From Nocardia sp. (GTDB lineage Bacteria > Actinomycetota > Actinomycetes > Mycobacteriales > Mycobacteriaceae), in assembly GCF_025465275.1 (NCBI RefSeq), contig NZ_JAODNK010000022.1, positions 21,215 to 85,214 of the forward strand: DNA of 64,000 nt, in the 5' to 3' direction. Shown one piece after another: positions 34,151 to 43,109 of the stretch (position 1 is the stretch's first letter; every line of letters begins with the position of its first letter). A model generated the notes under the pieces. The model saw nothing but the letters and a program-made list of their open reading frames with translations, searched no databases and was not told the origin of the DNA. The position numbers and the translations under genes were made by a program.

Positions 34151-34998
34151 ATACCCGTTTGCGCGAGTGGCTTTCGAACGGACGCCCGCCGATTGCCCTG
34201 ATACTGGAGCCGAATCGCTCCGCGCTGCTGCACTGCGGGTTGCCCGATACTCCGCTCGGCGCCCTCACTCTGACCGGACGAGTGGTGGCGGCCGCCCGGG
34301 ATCTGGTGCCGCTGATCAAGATTCAGCCGGCCGCCTTCGAACGGTTCGGCCCGGAGGGCTGGTCCGCCTGCCAGGAGGCGATCGCCCTGATCCGCGCGGC
34401 GGAGATCGGTGTACTCCTGGATTTCAAACGTGCGGACCACGCCCCGGTGCTGACCTCGCTGATCGCCACCTATACCGGCCCCTATAGCGCCTATGGGGCC
34501 GACGGATTGACGCTGCTGCCGTATCTCGGTCTGGGCGAGATCGACCGTGCAGCAGAGGAATTGGCGGTGCATGGTGGTCTGCTGCTGGTGATCGCCATGA
34601 CGTCCAATCCGGGCGCCGAGCTGGTACAGCGGGCGGTGAGCGAGGGCGTACCGGTGGCGGAGGCGGTCGTGCGATCGTTGCCCGACCACGACGGGGTCGG
34701 ATGTGTGCTCGGTGGGTCGCCGCAGCTCGCCGCGTGCCTGATCGAGTCGACGGATCGCCTTGTCGTGCTACCGGGTTGGGGGCGGCCCGGTGTCGATTGC
34801 GCCGAACTGCTCGGTGCCCGGGGCGCGGCCACCGATCGGGTGCTGTTCAGCATCGGCAGCCGGCTGCTGGCCGATCCCGCTCGGATGCGCGAGTTCCTGG
34901 CCGAGCAGGCCGAGTGGATGGCTTCCTCGATTCCGAGGGTCGCAAGGCGGCGCCGAAATCACACCGGCGCCGAAATCAGAGAAGGTATCGGGATATGA
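34135..34998 (+). CDS. pyrF: Orotidine-5'-phosphate decarboxylase (type 2, PyrF)
   Basis: A 287-residue TIM-barrel enzyme of the long actinobacterial PyrF type. The catalytic DxKxxD array is present as LLDFKRADHAPV, and VPLIKIQPAAFERFG and VLPGWGRPGVD correspond to the substrate and phosphate regions. The family usually reads DAKRGDIGST; here the residue after the second aspartate is His and the threonine/isoleucine run differs, so substrate preference may be altered. GTG start 34135 overlaps the S9-like stop. Converts OMP (or a ribotide analogue) to UMP. Confidence 0.8.
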   Translation: MPEALNTRLREWLSNGRPPIALILEPNRSALLHCGLPDTPLGALTLTGRVVAAARDLVPLIKIQPAAFERFGPEGWSACQEAIALIRAAEIGVLLDFKRADHAPVLTSLIATYTGPYSAYGADGLTLLPYLGLGEIDRAAEELAVHGGLLLVIAMTSNPGAELVQRAVSEGVPVAEAVVRSLPDHDGVGCVLGGSPQLAACLIESTDRLVVLPGWGRPGVDCAELLGARGAATDRVLFSIGSRLLADPARMREFLAEQAEWMASSIPRVARRRRNHTGAEIREGIGI

Positions 34999-36113
34999 CG
35001 GTTCTGTTCGATCTGGATTCTCACCTGCAAATGGGTGCGGAGGAGATGGTCGCCGTGTTCGGACACGCCGCCAGCGTTCTGCCCGGTGCCGCGGCGGCCG
35101 TGAGCCGCCCGGCGGACGAGGTGCCCACGGCGGCTCCGCAAGTCGATCCGGCGACGGTCTGGCAGGTGAAGGGTTCGCGCGCACCGGGTGCGGCGGTGGC
35201 CGCGGATCGGGTGTCCGTACTGGACGCCATGGGCGTCGGCAGGCAATTGGTGCTGCCGCGGGTACGGGTGGCGCTCGCCGCGTGGCGCGGCGACGAGCCC
35301 GCGGCGACCGGTCTGGTACGACGCTACAACGATTTCATCGCCGACTGGCAGCGGCCCTATCCGGAGCGGCTGTACGGCGCCGGCATCCTGACCATGCGGG
35401 ATCCGGAGTCCGCGGTCGCGGAGGCGGTGCGCGCGGCCGAGGCGGGTCTGCGCGCGGTGCTGCTGCCATGTGTCGAGCCGCCGGGCGGGCGGTCACCGGC
35501 CGATCCGGCGTGGGAACCATTGTGGCGCACCCTGTCCGAGTCCGGTCTGGCGGTGATCCTGCACGCCGGCTCGGAGAGCGGTTTCGTCGATTCTCGATGG
35601 AAGCCGCCGGCGGATCTCGGCTTCACCGATCGGGCCGAGGGCGTTCGCGACAAGATCGACGTCGAGACGGTGGATCTCTTCAAGCTGATCACCATGCAGT
35701 ACGGCCCCCAGATCCTGCTGTCCAGTCTGGTGCTCGGTGGCGTGCTGGAGCGGTTTCCGGACCTGCGATTCGCGGTGCTCGAGCTCGGCGCCGACTGGGT
35801 GGCGCCGTTCGTTCGCATGCTCGATGCCCGGGTCCGGGAGTTCGGGTCCTACAGCGACGTTCGACTGACCTGCCTGCCGAGCGAGGTGCTGCTGCGTCAG
35901 CTGCGGGTCAGTCCCTTCCACTGGGAGGCGGTCGCGGACTATCTGGCCGACGAGGAACTCTTTCCGCTGTACTCGTTCTCGACCGATTTCCCGCATTCGG
36001 AGGGCGGTCAGCAGACGTACCCGATTGCCGAGCGCACGCTCGCGCACCTTCCGGAACCGGTGCGCCGCTCCTATTTCTCCGAGAGTGCGGGACTGATATT
36101 GCGTGCCGGGTGA
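34995..36113 (+). CDS. Amidohydrolase-2 family protein, ACMSD/isoorotate-decarboxylase-like
   Basis: A 372-residue TIM-barrel metal-dependent enzyme. Motifs: DLDSHLQMG at the N-terminus (DxDxH variant with HxH replaced), VILHAGSESGFVD, FAVLELGADWVAPF and FSTDFPHSEGG, which gives the late metal or catalytic aspartate. Most members are non-oxidative decarboxylases, including enzymes that decarboxylate 5-carboxyuracil. In a pyrimidine-rich cluster that is a tempting role, but the first metal motif is degenerate. ATGA overlap with pyrF; last gene of the cluster. Confidence 0.72.
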   Translation: MTVLFDLDSHLQMGAEEMVAVFGHAASVLPGAAAAVSRPADEVPTAAPQVDPATVWQVKGSRAPGAAVAADRVSVLDAMGVGRQLVLPRVRVALAAWRGDEPAATGLVRRYNDFIADWQRPYPERLYGAGILTMRDPESAVAEAVRAAEAGLRAVLLPCVEPPGGRSPADPAWEPLWRTLSESGLAVILHAGSESGFVDSRWKPPADLGFTDRAEGVRDKIDVETVDLFKLITMQYGPQILLSSLVLGGVLERFPDLRFAVLELGADWVAPFVRMLDARVREFGSYSDVRLTCLPSEVLLRQLRVSPFHWEAVADYLADEELFPLYSFSTDFPHSEGGQQTYPIAERTLAHLPEPVRRSYFSESAGLILRAG

Positions 36114-36120
36114 CGGCCGC

Positions 36121-36735
36121 TCACGCCGTATCGACTTCGAGCAGTCGTGCTGAGGCCGCAAATCCGTAGCGGCCGTACAGCGTGACGGCCCGGCGGCTGG
36201 AATGCACTGTGACGCGCTCCAATTCGAGCTCCTCGGCAAGCCGCAGGACAGCGTCGAGCAGCCGGCCGCCGAACCCGCGGTTCCGGTGGCCGGGCGTCAC
36301 GTAGACGCACTGCACGTCTCCCGATGCCCGGTGCACCATCCGTACGCTCGGCATGCGCGGCACGACCGCCAGCCATGCCATGCCGATCAGTACATTGTCG
36401 TGGACGAGCACCAGACCCCGGTGGGACGCCCGGTGCTGCCGCGCCCACCCGGTGAACTGCCGGACGAATTCGTCATGGCCGACGGCCGGTACCGACTGCT
36501 TCTCCGATCCCCAATGCCATCGAAGTTCGGCGACAGCGGTGAGGTCGTCGTCGGCGATCGGGCGAACCGTGGGAGCCTGCACCACTGGATTCTGAAGCAG
36601 CCGAACGCCTATAGGTGCGATATCGGGGCCGCTCGCGAGAGTGGCGCAGGTCACAGTTTGGTAGCGGTTCTCCGTAATCGCCGCAAACTCTTTCCGGATC
36701 CTTTGCATAGTCTTTACGATTACCGCGTTCTGCAT
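36121..36735 (-). CDS. GNAT-family acetyltransferase
   Basis: A GNAT protein of up to 204 residues. The domain starts near APTVRPIADDDLTAVAELRW and its acetyl-CoA loop is VYVTPGHRNRGFGGRLLDAVL; the end is VTVHSSRRAVTLYGRYGFAAS. The true start is uncertain: the N-terminal 40 residues are not conserved-looking and no ribosome-binding site precedes any candidate. It faces the accessory cluster across seven bases and may mark its right border. Confidence 0.7.
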   Translation of the reverse strand: MQNAVIVKTMQRIRKEFAAITENRYQTVTCATLASGPDIAPIGVRLLQNPVVQAPTVRPIADDDLTAVAELRWHWGSEKQSVPAVGHDEFVRQFTGWARQHRASHRGLVLVHDNVLIGMAWLAVVPRMPSVRMVHRASGDVQCVYVTPGHRNRGFGGRLLDAVLRLAEELELERVTVHSSRRAVTLYGRYGFAASARLLEVDTA

Positions 36736-36838
36736 AGCGCGTCGTGCTGTCTACAGCCTCGCCCGCAGCTCGCTCTCGATGCCAGTACATGTTGACCGAT
36801 GAACCGGGCGGCTTCCGCCGTGCCGGCGAAGGAGAAAT

Positions 36839-39067
36839 ATGTCCACCGACACCGAACAGCCTCCCCGGACGTCGCTTCCAGGCCTCGCCGAGTTGGTACG
36901 CCACGATCTACCGGCTTCGCTAGTGGTATTCCTGGTCTCGTTGCCGCTGTCCATCGGTATTGCCGTCGCCGCCGGAGCCCCGGTGGCCGCCGGTCTGATA
37001 GCCGCGGTCGTAGGGGCGGTGGTAGCCGGACTAGTCGGCGGTTCGACACTGCAGGTCAGTGGTCCCACCGCCAGTCTCACCGTGGTCGTCGCCGAATCGA
37101 TCAATCAATTCGGCTGGGCCGCCACCTGTTTCATCACCGTCGCAGCCGGCCTGCTGCAAATAGTGTTCGGGCTCAGCCGAATAGCGCGCGGCGCACTGGC
37201 CATCGCGCCGGTCGTGGTGCACGCCATGCTCGCCGGGATCGGCATAGTCATCGCACTGCAGCAGGTGCACGTACTGCTCGGCGGCGACTCGCTGAGCTCC
37301 TCGTGGGACAGCCTGGTCGGCCTGCCGCAGGAGCTGCGCTCGGTACACGGCGGCGATTTCGCCGTCGGCCTGCTGGTGATCGTCATTCTGGTCGCCTGGA
37401 AACGCCTGCCCGCCTCGGTGCGCGCGGTGCCCGGCCCGCTGGTCGCGGTGGTCGCGGCGACGCTGCTGGCGCTGGTGCTTCCGGTCCGGGTCGAGCACAT
37501 CGTGCTCAATGGCTCGCTGCTGGATGAACTGCGCCTGCCCGAATTGCCGCACGGCAGTTGGGCAACGGTCGCACTCATGGCGGTGACCATCGCGCTCATC
37601 GCGAGCGTGGAGACTCTACTATCGGCCGTGGCGGTCGACCGGATACGGCAGAACTCTTCGCGCCGTACCGATTTGGATCGAGAACTGATCGGCCAGGGCG
37701 CCGCGAACGTGGTGTCCGGACTGATCGGCGGCCTGCCGGTCGCGGCGGTCATCGTCCGCAGCATCACCAATGTGAAGGCGGGGGCGCGCACCAAGGCGTC
37801 GACCATGCTGTGCGGGTTGTGGGTGCTGCTGTTCTCGGTGGCGCTGGTCGGTGTGGTGCGGCAGATTCCGAAGGCCGCGCTCGCCGGACTGCTCATCGTG
37901 GTCGGCATTCAACTGATCAAACTCGCCCACGTCCGCCGCGCCCAGCGCACCGGTGATCTGATCGTCTACGCGGCGACCATCATCGTGGTGGTGTTCTGGA
38001 ATCTGTTGCTGGGCATGCTCGTCGGCCTCGCGCTGGCCTTCGCGCTGCTGCTGTGGCGGGTGGTGCGGGTCTCGGTACACGCCGAAGCCGTGCAGCAGAA
38101 TCGCTGGCGGGTCACCGTCGACGGCACCTTCACCTTCCTCGCGCTGCCGAAACTCGCGGCCGAGCTCGCGACGGTGCCGACCGGTGCGGACGTGGCCATC
38201 GAAATGACCGTGGACTTCCTCGACCACGCGGCCTACGACGCCATTCAGGAATGGGTGGCCGAGCATCGCGCTGGGGGCGGCACCGTCGAACTCGTGGAAA
38301 TGGGCTCCGTGCGCATGGACGGCGCGACCGACGGCCCGCCGGCGCGTGGTGACTCGCGGCTCATGCTCAACGAGGCGCTGGCGCCGTGGCGGCGCTCCGG
38401 CGGCGATGTGGATCCGATCGTGGCGGGAGTGGCGGCGTACCACCGCAGTCACGCGCACGTGGTGCGCCCGCACCTCGATGTGCTGCGCGACGGGCAGGAA
38501 CCGGATTCACTGTTCATCACCTGCGCCGACTCCCGGATCGTGCCGAATGTGATCACCAACAGCGGTCCGGGTGATCTGTTCACGATTCGGAATATCGGCA
38601 ATCTGGTTCCGGCCGACCGCCAGGACTTCTCGATGGAGGCCGCGCTCATCTATGCCCTCGACAAGCTCGATGTGCGGTCGGTGGTGGTGTGCGGGCACTC
38701 CGGCTGCGGCGCGATGGCGGCATTGCATTCGGAATTGGTGACCGGATCCGAACTCGACGGCTGGCTGGCCAATGCCCGGCCCAGTCTGGATCTGTACCGG
38801 CTCGGTCATCCGGTGGCGCTGGCCGCCGCGGCCGCGGGATTCGGTCCGGTCGATCAGCTGGGCATGGTGAATGTGGCTGTGCAGCTGGAGACTCTGTACG
38901 CGCATCCGGTGGTGCGCCGGGGCGTGGTCGAGCGGGGAGTGGTGCTGTCGGGCCTCTTCTTCGATATCGCGACCGCGCGCGTCATCGAGGTCACGGTGGA
39001 CGGCATTGCCGAAATCGGGGATATGGGCAGTCGGCTGCAAACTGTCAGCACGGTGCTACCCGTGTGA
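36839..39067 (+). CDS. SulP anion transporter-carbonic anhydrase fusion 1
   Basis: A 742-residue three-part fusion. Residues about 15-430 form a SulP-type permease (LPASLVVFLVSLPLSIGIAVA, SGPTASLTVVVAESI). About 430-500 look like a STAS domain (VDGTFTFLALPKLAAELA). The C-terminus is a beta-carbonic anhydrase with all zinc and catalytic residues: ITCADSRIVPN (Cys, Asp, Arg) and VVCGHSGCGAM (His, Cys). The likely role is bicarbonate uptake coupled to interconversion with CO2. Start supported by AAGGAG eight bases upstream. Confidence 0.9.
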   Translation: MSTDTEQPPRTSLPGLAELVRHDLPASLVVFLVSLPLSIGIAVAAGAPVAAGLIAAVVGAVVAGLVGGSTLQVSGPTASLTVVVAESINQFGWAATCFITVAAGLLQIVFGLSRIARGALAIAPVVVHAMLAGIGIVIALQQVHVLLGGDSLSSSWDSLVGLPQELRSVHGGDFAVGLLVIVILVAWKRLPASVRAVPGPLVAVVAATLLALVLPVRVEHIVLNGSLLDELRLPELPHGSWATVALMAVTIALIASVETLLSAVAVDRIRQNSSRRTDLDRELIGQGAANVVSGLIGGLPVAAVIVRSITNVKAGARTKASTMLCGLWVLLFSVALVGVVRQIPKAALAGLLIVVGIQLIKLAHVRRAQRTGDLIVYAATIIVVVFWNLLLGMLVGLALAFALLLWRVVRVSVHAEAVQQNRWRVTVDGTFTFLALPKLAAELATVPTGADVAIEMTVDFLDHAAYDAIQEWVAEHRAGGGTVELVEMGSVRMDGATDGPPARGDSRLMLNEALAPWRRSGGDVDPIVAGVAAYHRSHAHVVRPHLDVLRDGQEPDSLFITCADSRIVPNVITNSGPGDLFTIRNIGNLVPADRQDFSMEAALIYALDKLDVRSVVVCGHSGCGAMAALHSELVTGSELDGWLANARPSLDLYRLGHPVALAAAAAGFGPVDQLGMVNVAVQLETLYAHPVVRRGVVERGVVLSGLFFDIATARVIEVTVDGIAEIGDMGSRLQTVSTVLPV

Positions 39068-39081
39068 CGTAGGTCGCTTTT

Positions 39082-39115
39082 CGGGCGTGAATCCGTAAGG
39101 ATTCACGCCCGTTTT
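39082..39115 (+). terminator. Intrinsic terminator after SulP-carbonic anhydrase 1
   Basis: Perfect 13-bp stem CGGGCGTGAATCC / GGATTCACGCCCG, GTAA loop, then TTTT. It lies 15 bases after the stop, so the second fusion gene has its own promoter in 39116-39278. Confidence 0.9.
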
Positions 39116-39278
39116 ACATTATGGCCTCGCTTTTCTCAGGGTTTACTAAGTCTTTACTTCTAACCTTGGCGAAGCTCGTCCGGTGAGTCTGTGGCCAACG
39201 CTGTCCACAGCAGCAATTCGATGCCCACAGAACATATTCGACGCTTCCGGGTCAATCCGATCCGGAGAAGGAGCCGAG

Positions 39279-41510
39279 ATGTCCACCGACACCGATTCAC
39301 CACCAGGCGGTAACGACGCGCCGCTCCGCAGCGGTGCGGACCGCTGGTCTGTCACCCTGCTGCGCCATGATTTGCCCGCTTCCATAGTCGTATTTCTTGT
39401 TGCACTGCCGCTATCTCTCGGCATTGCGGTCGCCTCCGGCGCGCCCATTGCGGCCGGCCTGATCGCCGCTGTGGTCGGTGGCGTGGTGGTCGGACTGCTC
39501 GGCGGCTCCCCGCTGCAGGTCAGCGGGCCGGCCGCGGGACTGACCGTGGTGGTCGCGGAGACCATCAACCAATTCGGCTGGCGCACCGCCTGTTTCATTA
39601 CCGCCGCAGCCGGTCTGCTGCAGATCATGTTCGGCCTCAGCCGCATTGCCCGCGCCGCACTGGCCATCGCACCTGTGGTGGTGCATGCCATGCTCGCCGG
39701 TATCGGTATCACCATCGCGCTGCAGCAGCTGCATGTGCTGCTCGGAGGGTCATCGCGCAGCAGCGCCTGGAAGAACCTGACCGAGATGCCGGACGAGTTG
39801 CTCTCGCTGCACGGCGACGACTTCTTCATCGGCGCCGTCGTCATTGCCATCATGCTGGGGTGGAAGTACGCGCCCGGACGCCTGCGGGTGCTGCCCGGAC
39901 CGTTGGTTGCGGTCGCCATCGGCACGGGGCTGTCGCTGATACTGCCCGGCAATGTGGAACGAATCGTGTTGAGCGGCTCGCTCTTCGATGCCATCGGCCT
40001 GCCGGAGATCCCGTCCGGTGGCTGGGGTGCGGTGGCCCTTGCGGTATTGACGATCGCGTTGATCGCCAGCGTCGAAAGCCTGCTGTCGGCGGTCGCCGTC
40101 GACAAGATGCATACCGGCCCGCGCACCAATTTCGACAAGGAATTGATGGCGCAGGGTGCTGCCAATGTGACCTCCGGTCTGCTCGGCGGCCTGCCGGTCA
40201 CCGGCGTGATCGTGCGCAGCGCCACCAATGTGCAGGCGGGTGGCCGCACGCGTGCTTCGGCCTTCCTGCACGGCATTTGGATCCTGGTGTTCTCGGTGGC
40301 GCTGGTCTCGGTGGTGCAGCAGATTCCCAAATCGGCGCTGGCCGGACTGCTCATCGTGGTCGGCATCCAATTGGTGAAGCTGGCGCATATCCGGCTCGCC
40401 CATCGCACCGGCGACCTGATGATCTACCTCGTCACCGTGGTGGCCGTGGTGTTCTTGAACCTGCTGGAGGGCGTGCTCATCGGCCTGCTGCTGGCCTTCG
40501 CGCTGCTGCTCTGGCGTGTGGTCCGGGTTTCGGTGTCGGCGACTCCGGTGACGGGTACGGACCGCTGGCTGATCAGCATCGACGGCACCTGCACCTTCCT
40601 GGCGCTGCCGAAGCTGTCCGCTGAGCTGGCCAAGGTGCCTGCGGGCGCGCACGCACTGGTCGAGCTGAGTGTCGACTTCCTGGATCACGCGGCGTACGAG
40701 GCCATTCACGATTGGGCCGCGCAGCACGAATCCCATGGCGGCCGAGTCGAATTCGTGGAACTGGGGTCGGCTCCGATGGCCGATGCCCTGACCGGACCGC
40801 CGGTGCGCGGTCAGGCCCGCGGGCTGCTGGACGGGGTGCTGCGCCCGTGGCGGGAGGACGGCAATCCCATCACCACCGGTGTGGCCGCCTATCACCGTCG
40901 TAATGCGCACGTGGTGCGTCCGCACATGGACGAACTGCGTGACGGGCAGAATCCGCACTCCCTCTTCGTGACGTGCGCGGATTCCCGCATCGTCCCCAAC
41001 CTGATCACCAACACCGGACCCGGCGACCTGTTCACCGTCCGCAATGTCGGCAATCTGATTCCCCGGGACGGTCGTGACAACTCCATCGAGGCGGCGCTGT
41101 CCTTCGCTCTGGAGGAGTTGCAGGTGGATCAGGTTGTGGTGTGCGGACATTCGGGGTGCGGGGCGATGAAGGCCCTGCTGGGGGGAGTTCCCGCCGGCCC
41201 CGGACTGGGTGACTGGCTGGCCAATGCCGATGCCAGCGTGGACCGCTGGCACCGGGGCCACCCGGTGGGCACGGCCGCCGCCGCGGCGGGCTTCGACCCC
41301 GCCGACCAGCTGGCAATGGTCAATGTCGCAGTCCAGCTGGAAACCCTGCGCGCGCACCCGGTCATCCGAAGAACCATGCAGCAGCGCGAGATCGCGGTCT
41401 CCGGGCTGTTCTTCGACATCGGGACCGCCAGAGTGCTCCAGATAACCGCAGATGATCTGTCCGAGATATCGGAGCCTGACCTATCGGCCCTGGCAGCAGT
41501 GACTCACTGA
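39279..41510 (+). CDS. SulP anion transporter-carbonic anhydrase fusion 2
   Basis: A 743-residue tandem paralogue with the same layout: permease (LPASIVVFLVALPLSLGIAVA, SGPAAGLTVVVAETINQFG), STAS-like domain (IDGTCTFLALPKLSAELA), and intact beta-carbonic anhydrase (VTCADSRIVPN, VVCGHSGCGAM). ATG 39279 follows GGAGAAGGAG; an upstream in-frame GTG lacks support. Tandem duplication with separate terminators suggests different expression conditions rather than one unit. Confidence 0.9.
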   Translation: MSTDTDSPPGGNDAPLRSGADRWSVTLLRHDLPASIVVFLVALPLSLGIAVASGAPIAAGLIAAVVGGVVVGLLGGSPLQVSGPAAGLTVVVAETINQFGWRTACFITAAAGLLQIMFGLSRIARAALAIAPVVVHAMLAGIGITIALQQLHVLLGGSSRSSAWKNLTEMPDELLSLHGDDFFIGAVVIAIMLGWKYAPGRLRVLPGPLVAVAIGTGLSLILPGNVERIVLSGSLFDAIGLPEIPSGGWGAVALAVLTIALIASVESLLSAVAVDKMHTGPRTNFDKELMAQGAANVTSGLLGGLPVTGVIVRSATNVQAGGRTRASAFLHGIWILVFSVALVSVVQQIPKSALAGLLIVVGIQLVKLAHIRLAHRTGDLMIYLVTVVAVVFLNLLEGVLIGLLLAFALLLWRVVRVSVSATPVTGTDRWLISIDGTCTFLALPKLSAELAKVPAGAHALVELSVDFLDHAAYEAIHDWAAQHESHGGRVEFVELGSAPMADALTGPPVRGQARGLLDGVLRPWREDGNPITTGVAAYHRRNAHVVRPHMDELRDGQNPHSLFVTCADSRIVPNLITNTGPGDLFTVRNVGNLIPRDGRDNSIEAALSFALEELQVDQVVVCGHSGCGAMKALLGGVPAGPGLGDWLANADASVDRWHRGHPVGTAAAAAGFDPADQLAMVNVAVQLETLRAHPVIRRTMQQREIAVSGLFFDIGTARVLQITADDLSEISEPDLSALAAVTH

Positions 41511-41526
41511 CCGCTTCACCCTGATC

Positions 41527-41565
41527 GCAACGAGCCCCCGGCCACAGTGGCCGGGGGCTCGTTGC
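41527..41565. terminator. Strong bidirectional hairpin
   Basis: Near-continuous stem GCAACGAGCCCCCGGCCAC / GTGGCCGGGGGCTCGTTGC with a one-base loop, 16 bases after the second fusion gene and 67 bases before the end of the convergent lipoprotein gene. No U-tract, but the stem is long enough to terminate either strand. Confidence 0.8.
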
Positions 41566-41631
41566 GGATTTGGTGCCTGGGGGCGAATGCCGTTGTGATG
41601 GTGCGCTATTCAAGGTCTGGGCGTGAGGGGT

Positions 41632-42300
41632 TCAGGCATGCGCTTCCGCTGCTGCCTTCAGGTCCTTCAGCCAGGCTTCGAGGCCCGCCCCGAGGAATGC
41701 GGTGGAGGTGGGGACGTCGGCCTCGACCTGCGCCCCACTCCAGTTCTCTTCGGTGCGCACCAGGACGCCGCCGTCGACCTCGGTGAAGTTCCAGACGTGA
41801 ACGCCATTGTCGATGTTCAGTCCGCCGCCGATCGCGGGTCCGCTCCAGCGAATGCAGCTGTCGGGCTGCATGTTCTGGACGGTGGAGGTGATGACGAGGG
41901 TGGTGGCCGGGGTCGTGGCGGTGGCGGGCACCGGAGTTGTCCACCGGAACTGCGAGCCCGGCTGCAACGGTCCCTGGTCCAGGCGCTTATTGCTTTCGAC
42001 CGGCTGCTGCCACGACGGCCAGTGTTCGACATCCGTTTGCAGATTCCAGATGGTGCTCAGCGGCGCCTTGATCAAGGCCTCGGTCCGGTAGTGGATCGGG
42101 GCCTTGCTGTCGATACCGGATCCGCCGCAGGTCAGCGCGGCGGGGGCGGCGTTCGCCGTGGTGTGGCTCGGCTCGCTGCCGGCGGAATCTTTGCTGTCGG
42201 TGCCGCACGCGGTGGTGGTCAGCGTGACCGCGGCCGCCAGCGGGATCAGGAACAGGGCAGTGCGGGCACCGGACCGGCGGCGGATGTGCGGGTGAGACAT
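41632..42300 (-). CDS. SRPBCC-domain lipoprotein
   Basis: A 222-residue exported lipoprotein: basic N-terminus (HPHIRRRSG), hydrophobic segment ALFLIPLAAAVTLTTTACGT with lipobox cysteine, a Thr/Ser-rich linker, then a polyketide-cyclase/SRPBCC fold (ALIKAPLSTIWNLQTDVEHWPSW and later WSGAQVEADV). ATG 42300 is preferred to upstream TTG/GTG starts because GAGGAGCG precedes it. SRPBCC domains bind hydrophobic ligands. It is divergent from the TetR gene and probably its target. Confidence 0.82.
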   Translation of the reverse strand: MSHPHIRRRSGARTALFLIPLAAAVTLTTTACGTDSKDSAGSEPSHTTANAAPAALTCGGSGIDSKAPIHYRTEALIKAPLSTIWNLQTDVEHWPSWQQPVESNKRLDQGPLQPGSQFRWTTPVPATATTPATTLVITSTVQNMQPDSCIRWSGPAIGGGLNIDNGVHVWNFTEVDGGVLVRTEENWSGAQVEADVPTSTAFLGAGLEAWLKDLKAAAEAHA

Positions 42301-42340
42301 GATCGCTCCTCGTTCAGTTCCAACCAGTGACACTCGATTT

Positions 42341-42418
42341 ACTTAGAGGTTATAAGCGAACGGATTGGGTGTCAATCAAAAATCTGAGTGAAGATAGAGA
42401 TGCTGATAGCCTCTAAGT
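42341..42418. promoter_or_regulatory. TetR operator pair between lipoprotein and regulator genes
   Basis: Inverted copies ACTTAGAGGTTAT (42341-42353) and ATAGCCTCTAAGT (42406-42418) match at 12 of 13 positions and lie 52 bases apart, one near each divergent start. This is the usual arrangement for a TetR regulator controlling itself and the neighbour. Each copy may also contain an internal site; the spacing of about five turns would put both on the same DNA face. Confidence 0.75.
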
Positions 42419-42454
42419 CATCAGTTCTGAGAGTCTGAGCAGAGGCGGTTGACG

Positions 42455-43099
42455 ATGACACCAAGCCGGACGGGTTCGCGGGAGCGCTATCGCGCCCAAG
42501 TGCGCGAGGAAGTCAAGCAGCACGCCTGGGAGCAGATCGCCACCGCAGGCGTATCAGCGTTGTCGCTCAACGCAATTGCCAAACTCGTAGGCATGAGCGG
42601 CCCCGCCCTGTACTCGTACTTCGCCAGCCGTGACGACCTGATCACCGAGCTCATCCGCGACGCCTACCGCAGCCTCGCCGACACCCTCCGGGCGAAGTTC
42701 GACGCTGGCGCCGACATATCCGTACTCGCCTACGCCGTCCGGGACTGGGCCCTGCACGACCCACAGCGCTACTTCCTCATCTACGGCACCCCAACCCCCG
42801 GCTACCAGGCCCCCGACGACACCACGGCGATCTCCTCAGAAATCATGTCGGTCCTGATCGAAGCCTTCGCCGCCCAGCCTTCCCCCACCCCCGCAACCCC
42901 CTTCGACACCCACCTCGAAACCCATTCAGGCTGGGCCGCAGGCCATCCCGTACCACCCCGAACCCTCCACCAAGCCCTATCCTTCTGGACCCGCCTCCAC
43001 GGCGTCCTCTCCCTCGAACTAGCGGGCCACTTCGCCGGAATGGAATTCGACCCCGCCCTCCTCTTCGCCGCCGAACTCGAAACCCTTCTCCCGCACTGA
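42455..43099 (+). CDS. TetR-family transcriptional regulator
   Basis: A 214-residue TetR regulator. The N-terminal helix-turn-helix reads VSALSLNAIAKLVGMSGPALYSYFASRDDLITELI, in parts the family pattern. The C-terminal ligand domain resembles the WHG-type (ALHDPQRYFLIYGTPTPGY). ATG 42455 is eight bases after AGAGG. The C-terminal half uses proline codons heavily (CCC runs), giving an unusual base texture. It probably represses itself and the lipoprotein through the operator pair. Confidence 0.88.
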   Translation: MTPSRTGSRERYRAQVREEVKQHAWEQIATAGVSALSLNAIAKLVGMSGPALYSYFASRDDLITELIRDAYRSLADTLRAKFDAGADISVLAYAVRDWALHDPQRYFLIYGTPTPGYQAPDDTTAISSEIMSVLIEAFAAQPSPTPATPFDTHLETHSGWAAGHPVPPRTLHQALSFWTRLHGVLSLELAGHFAGMEFDPALLFAAELETLLPH

Positions 43100-43109
43100 G
43101 AAGGGCCGG

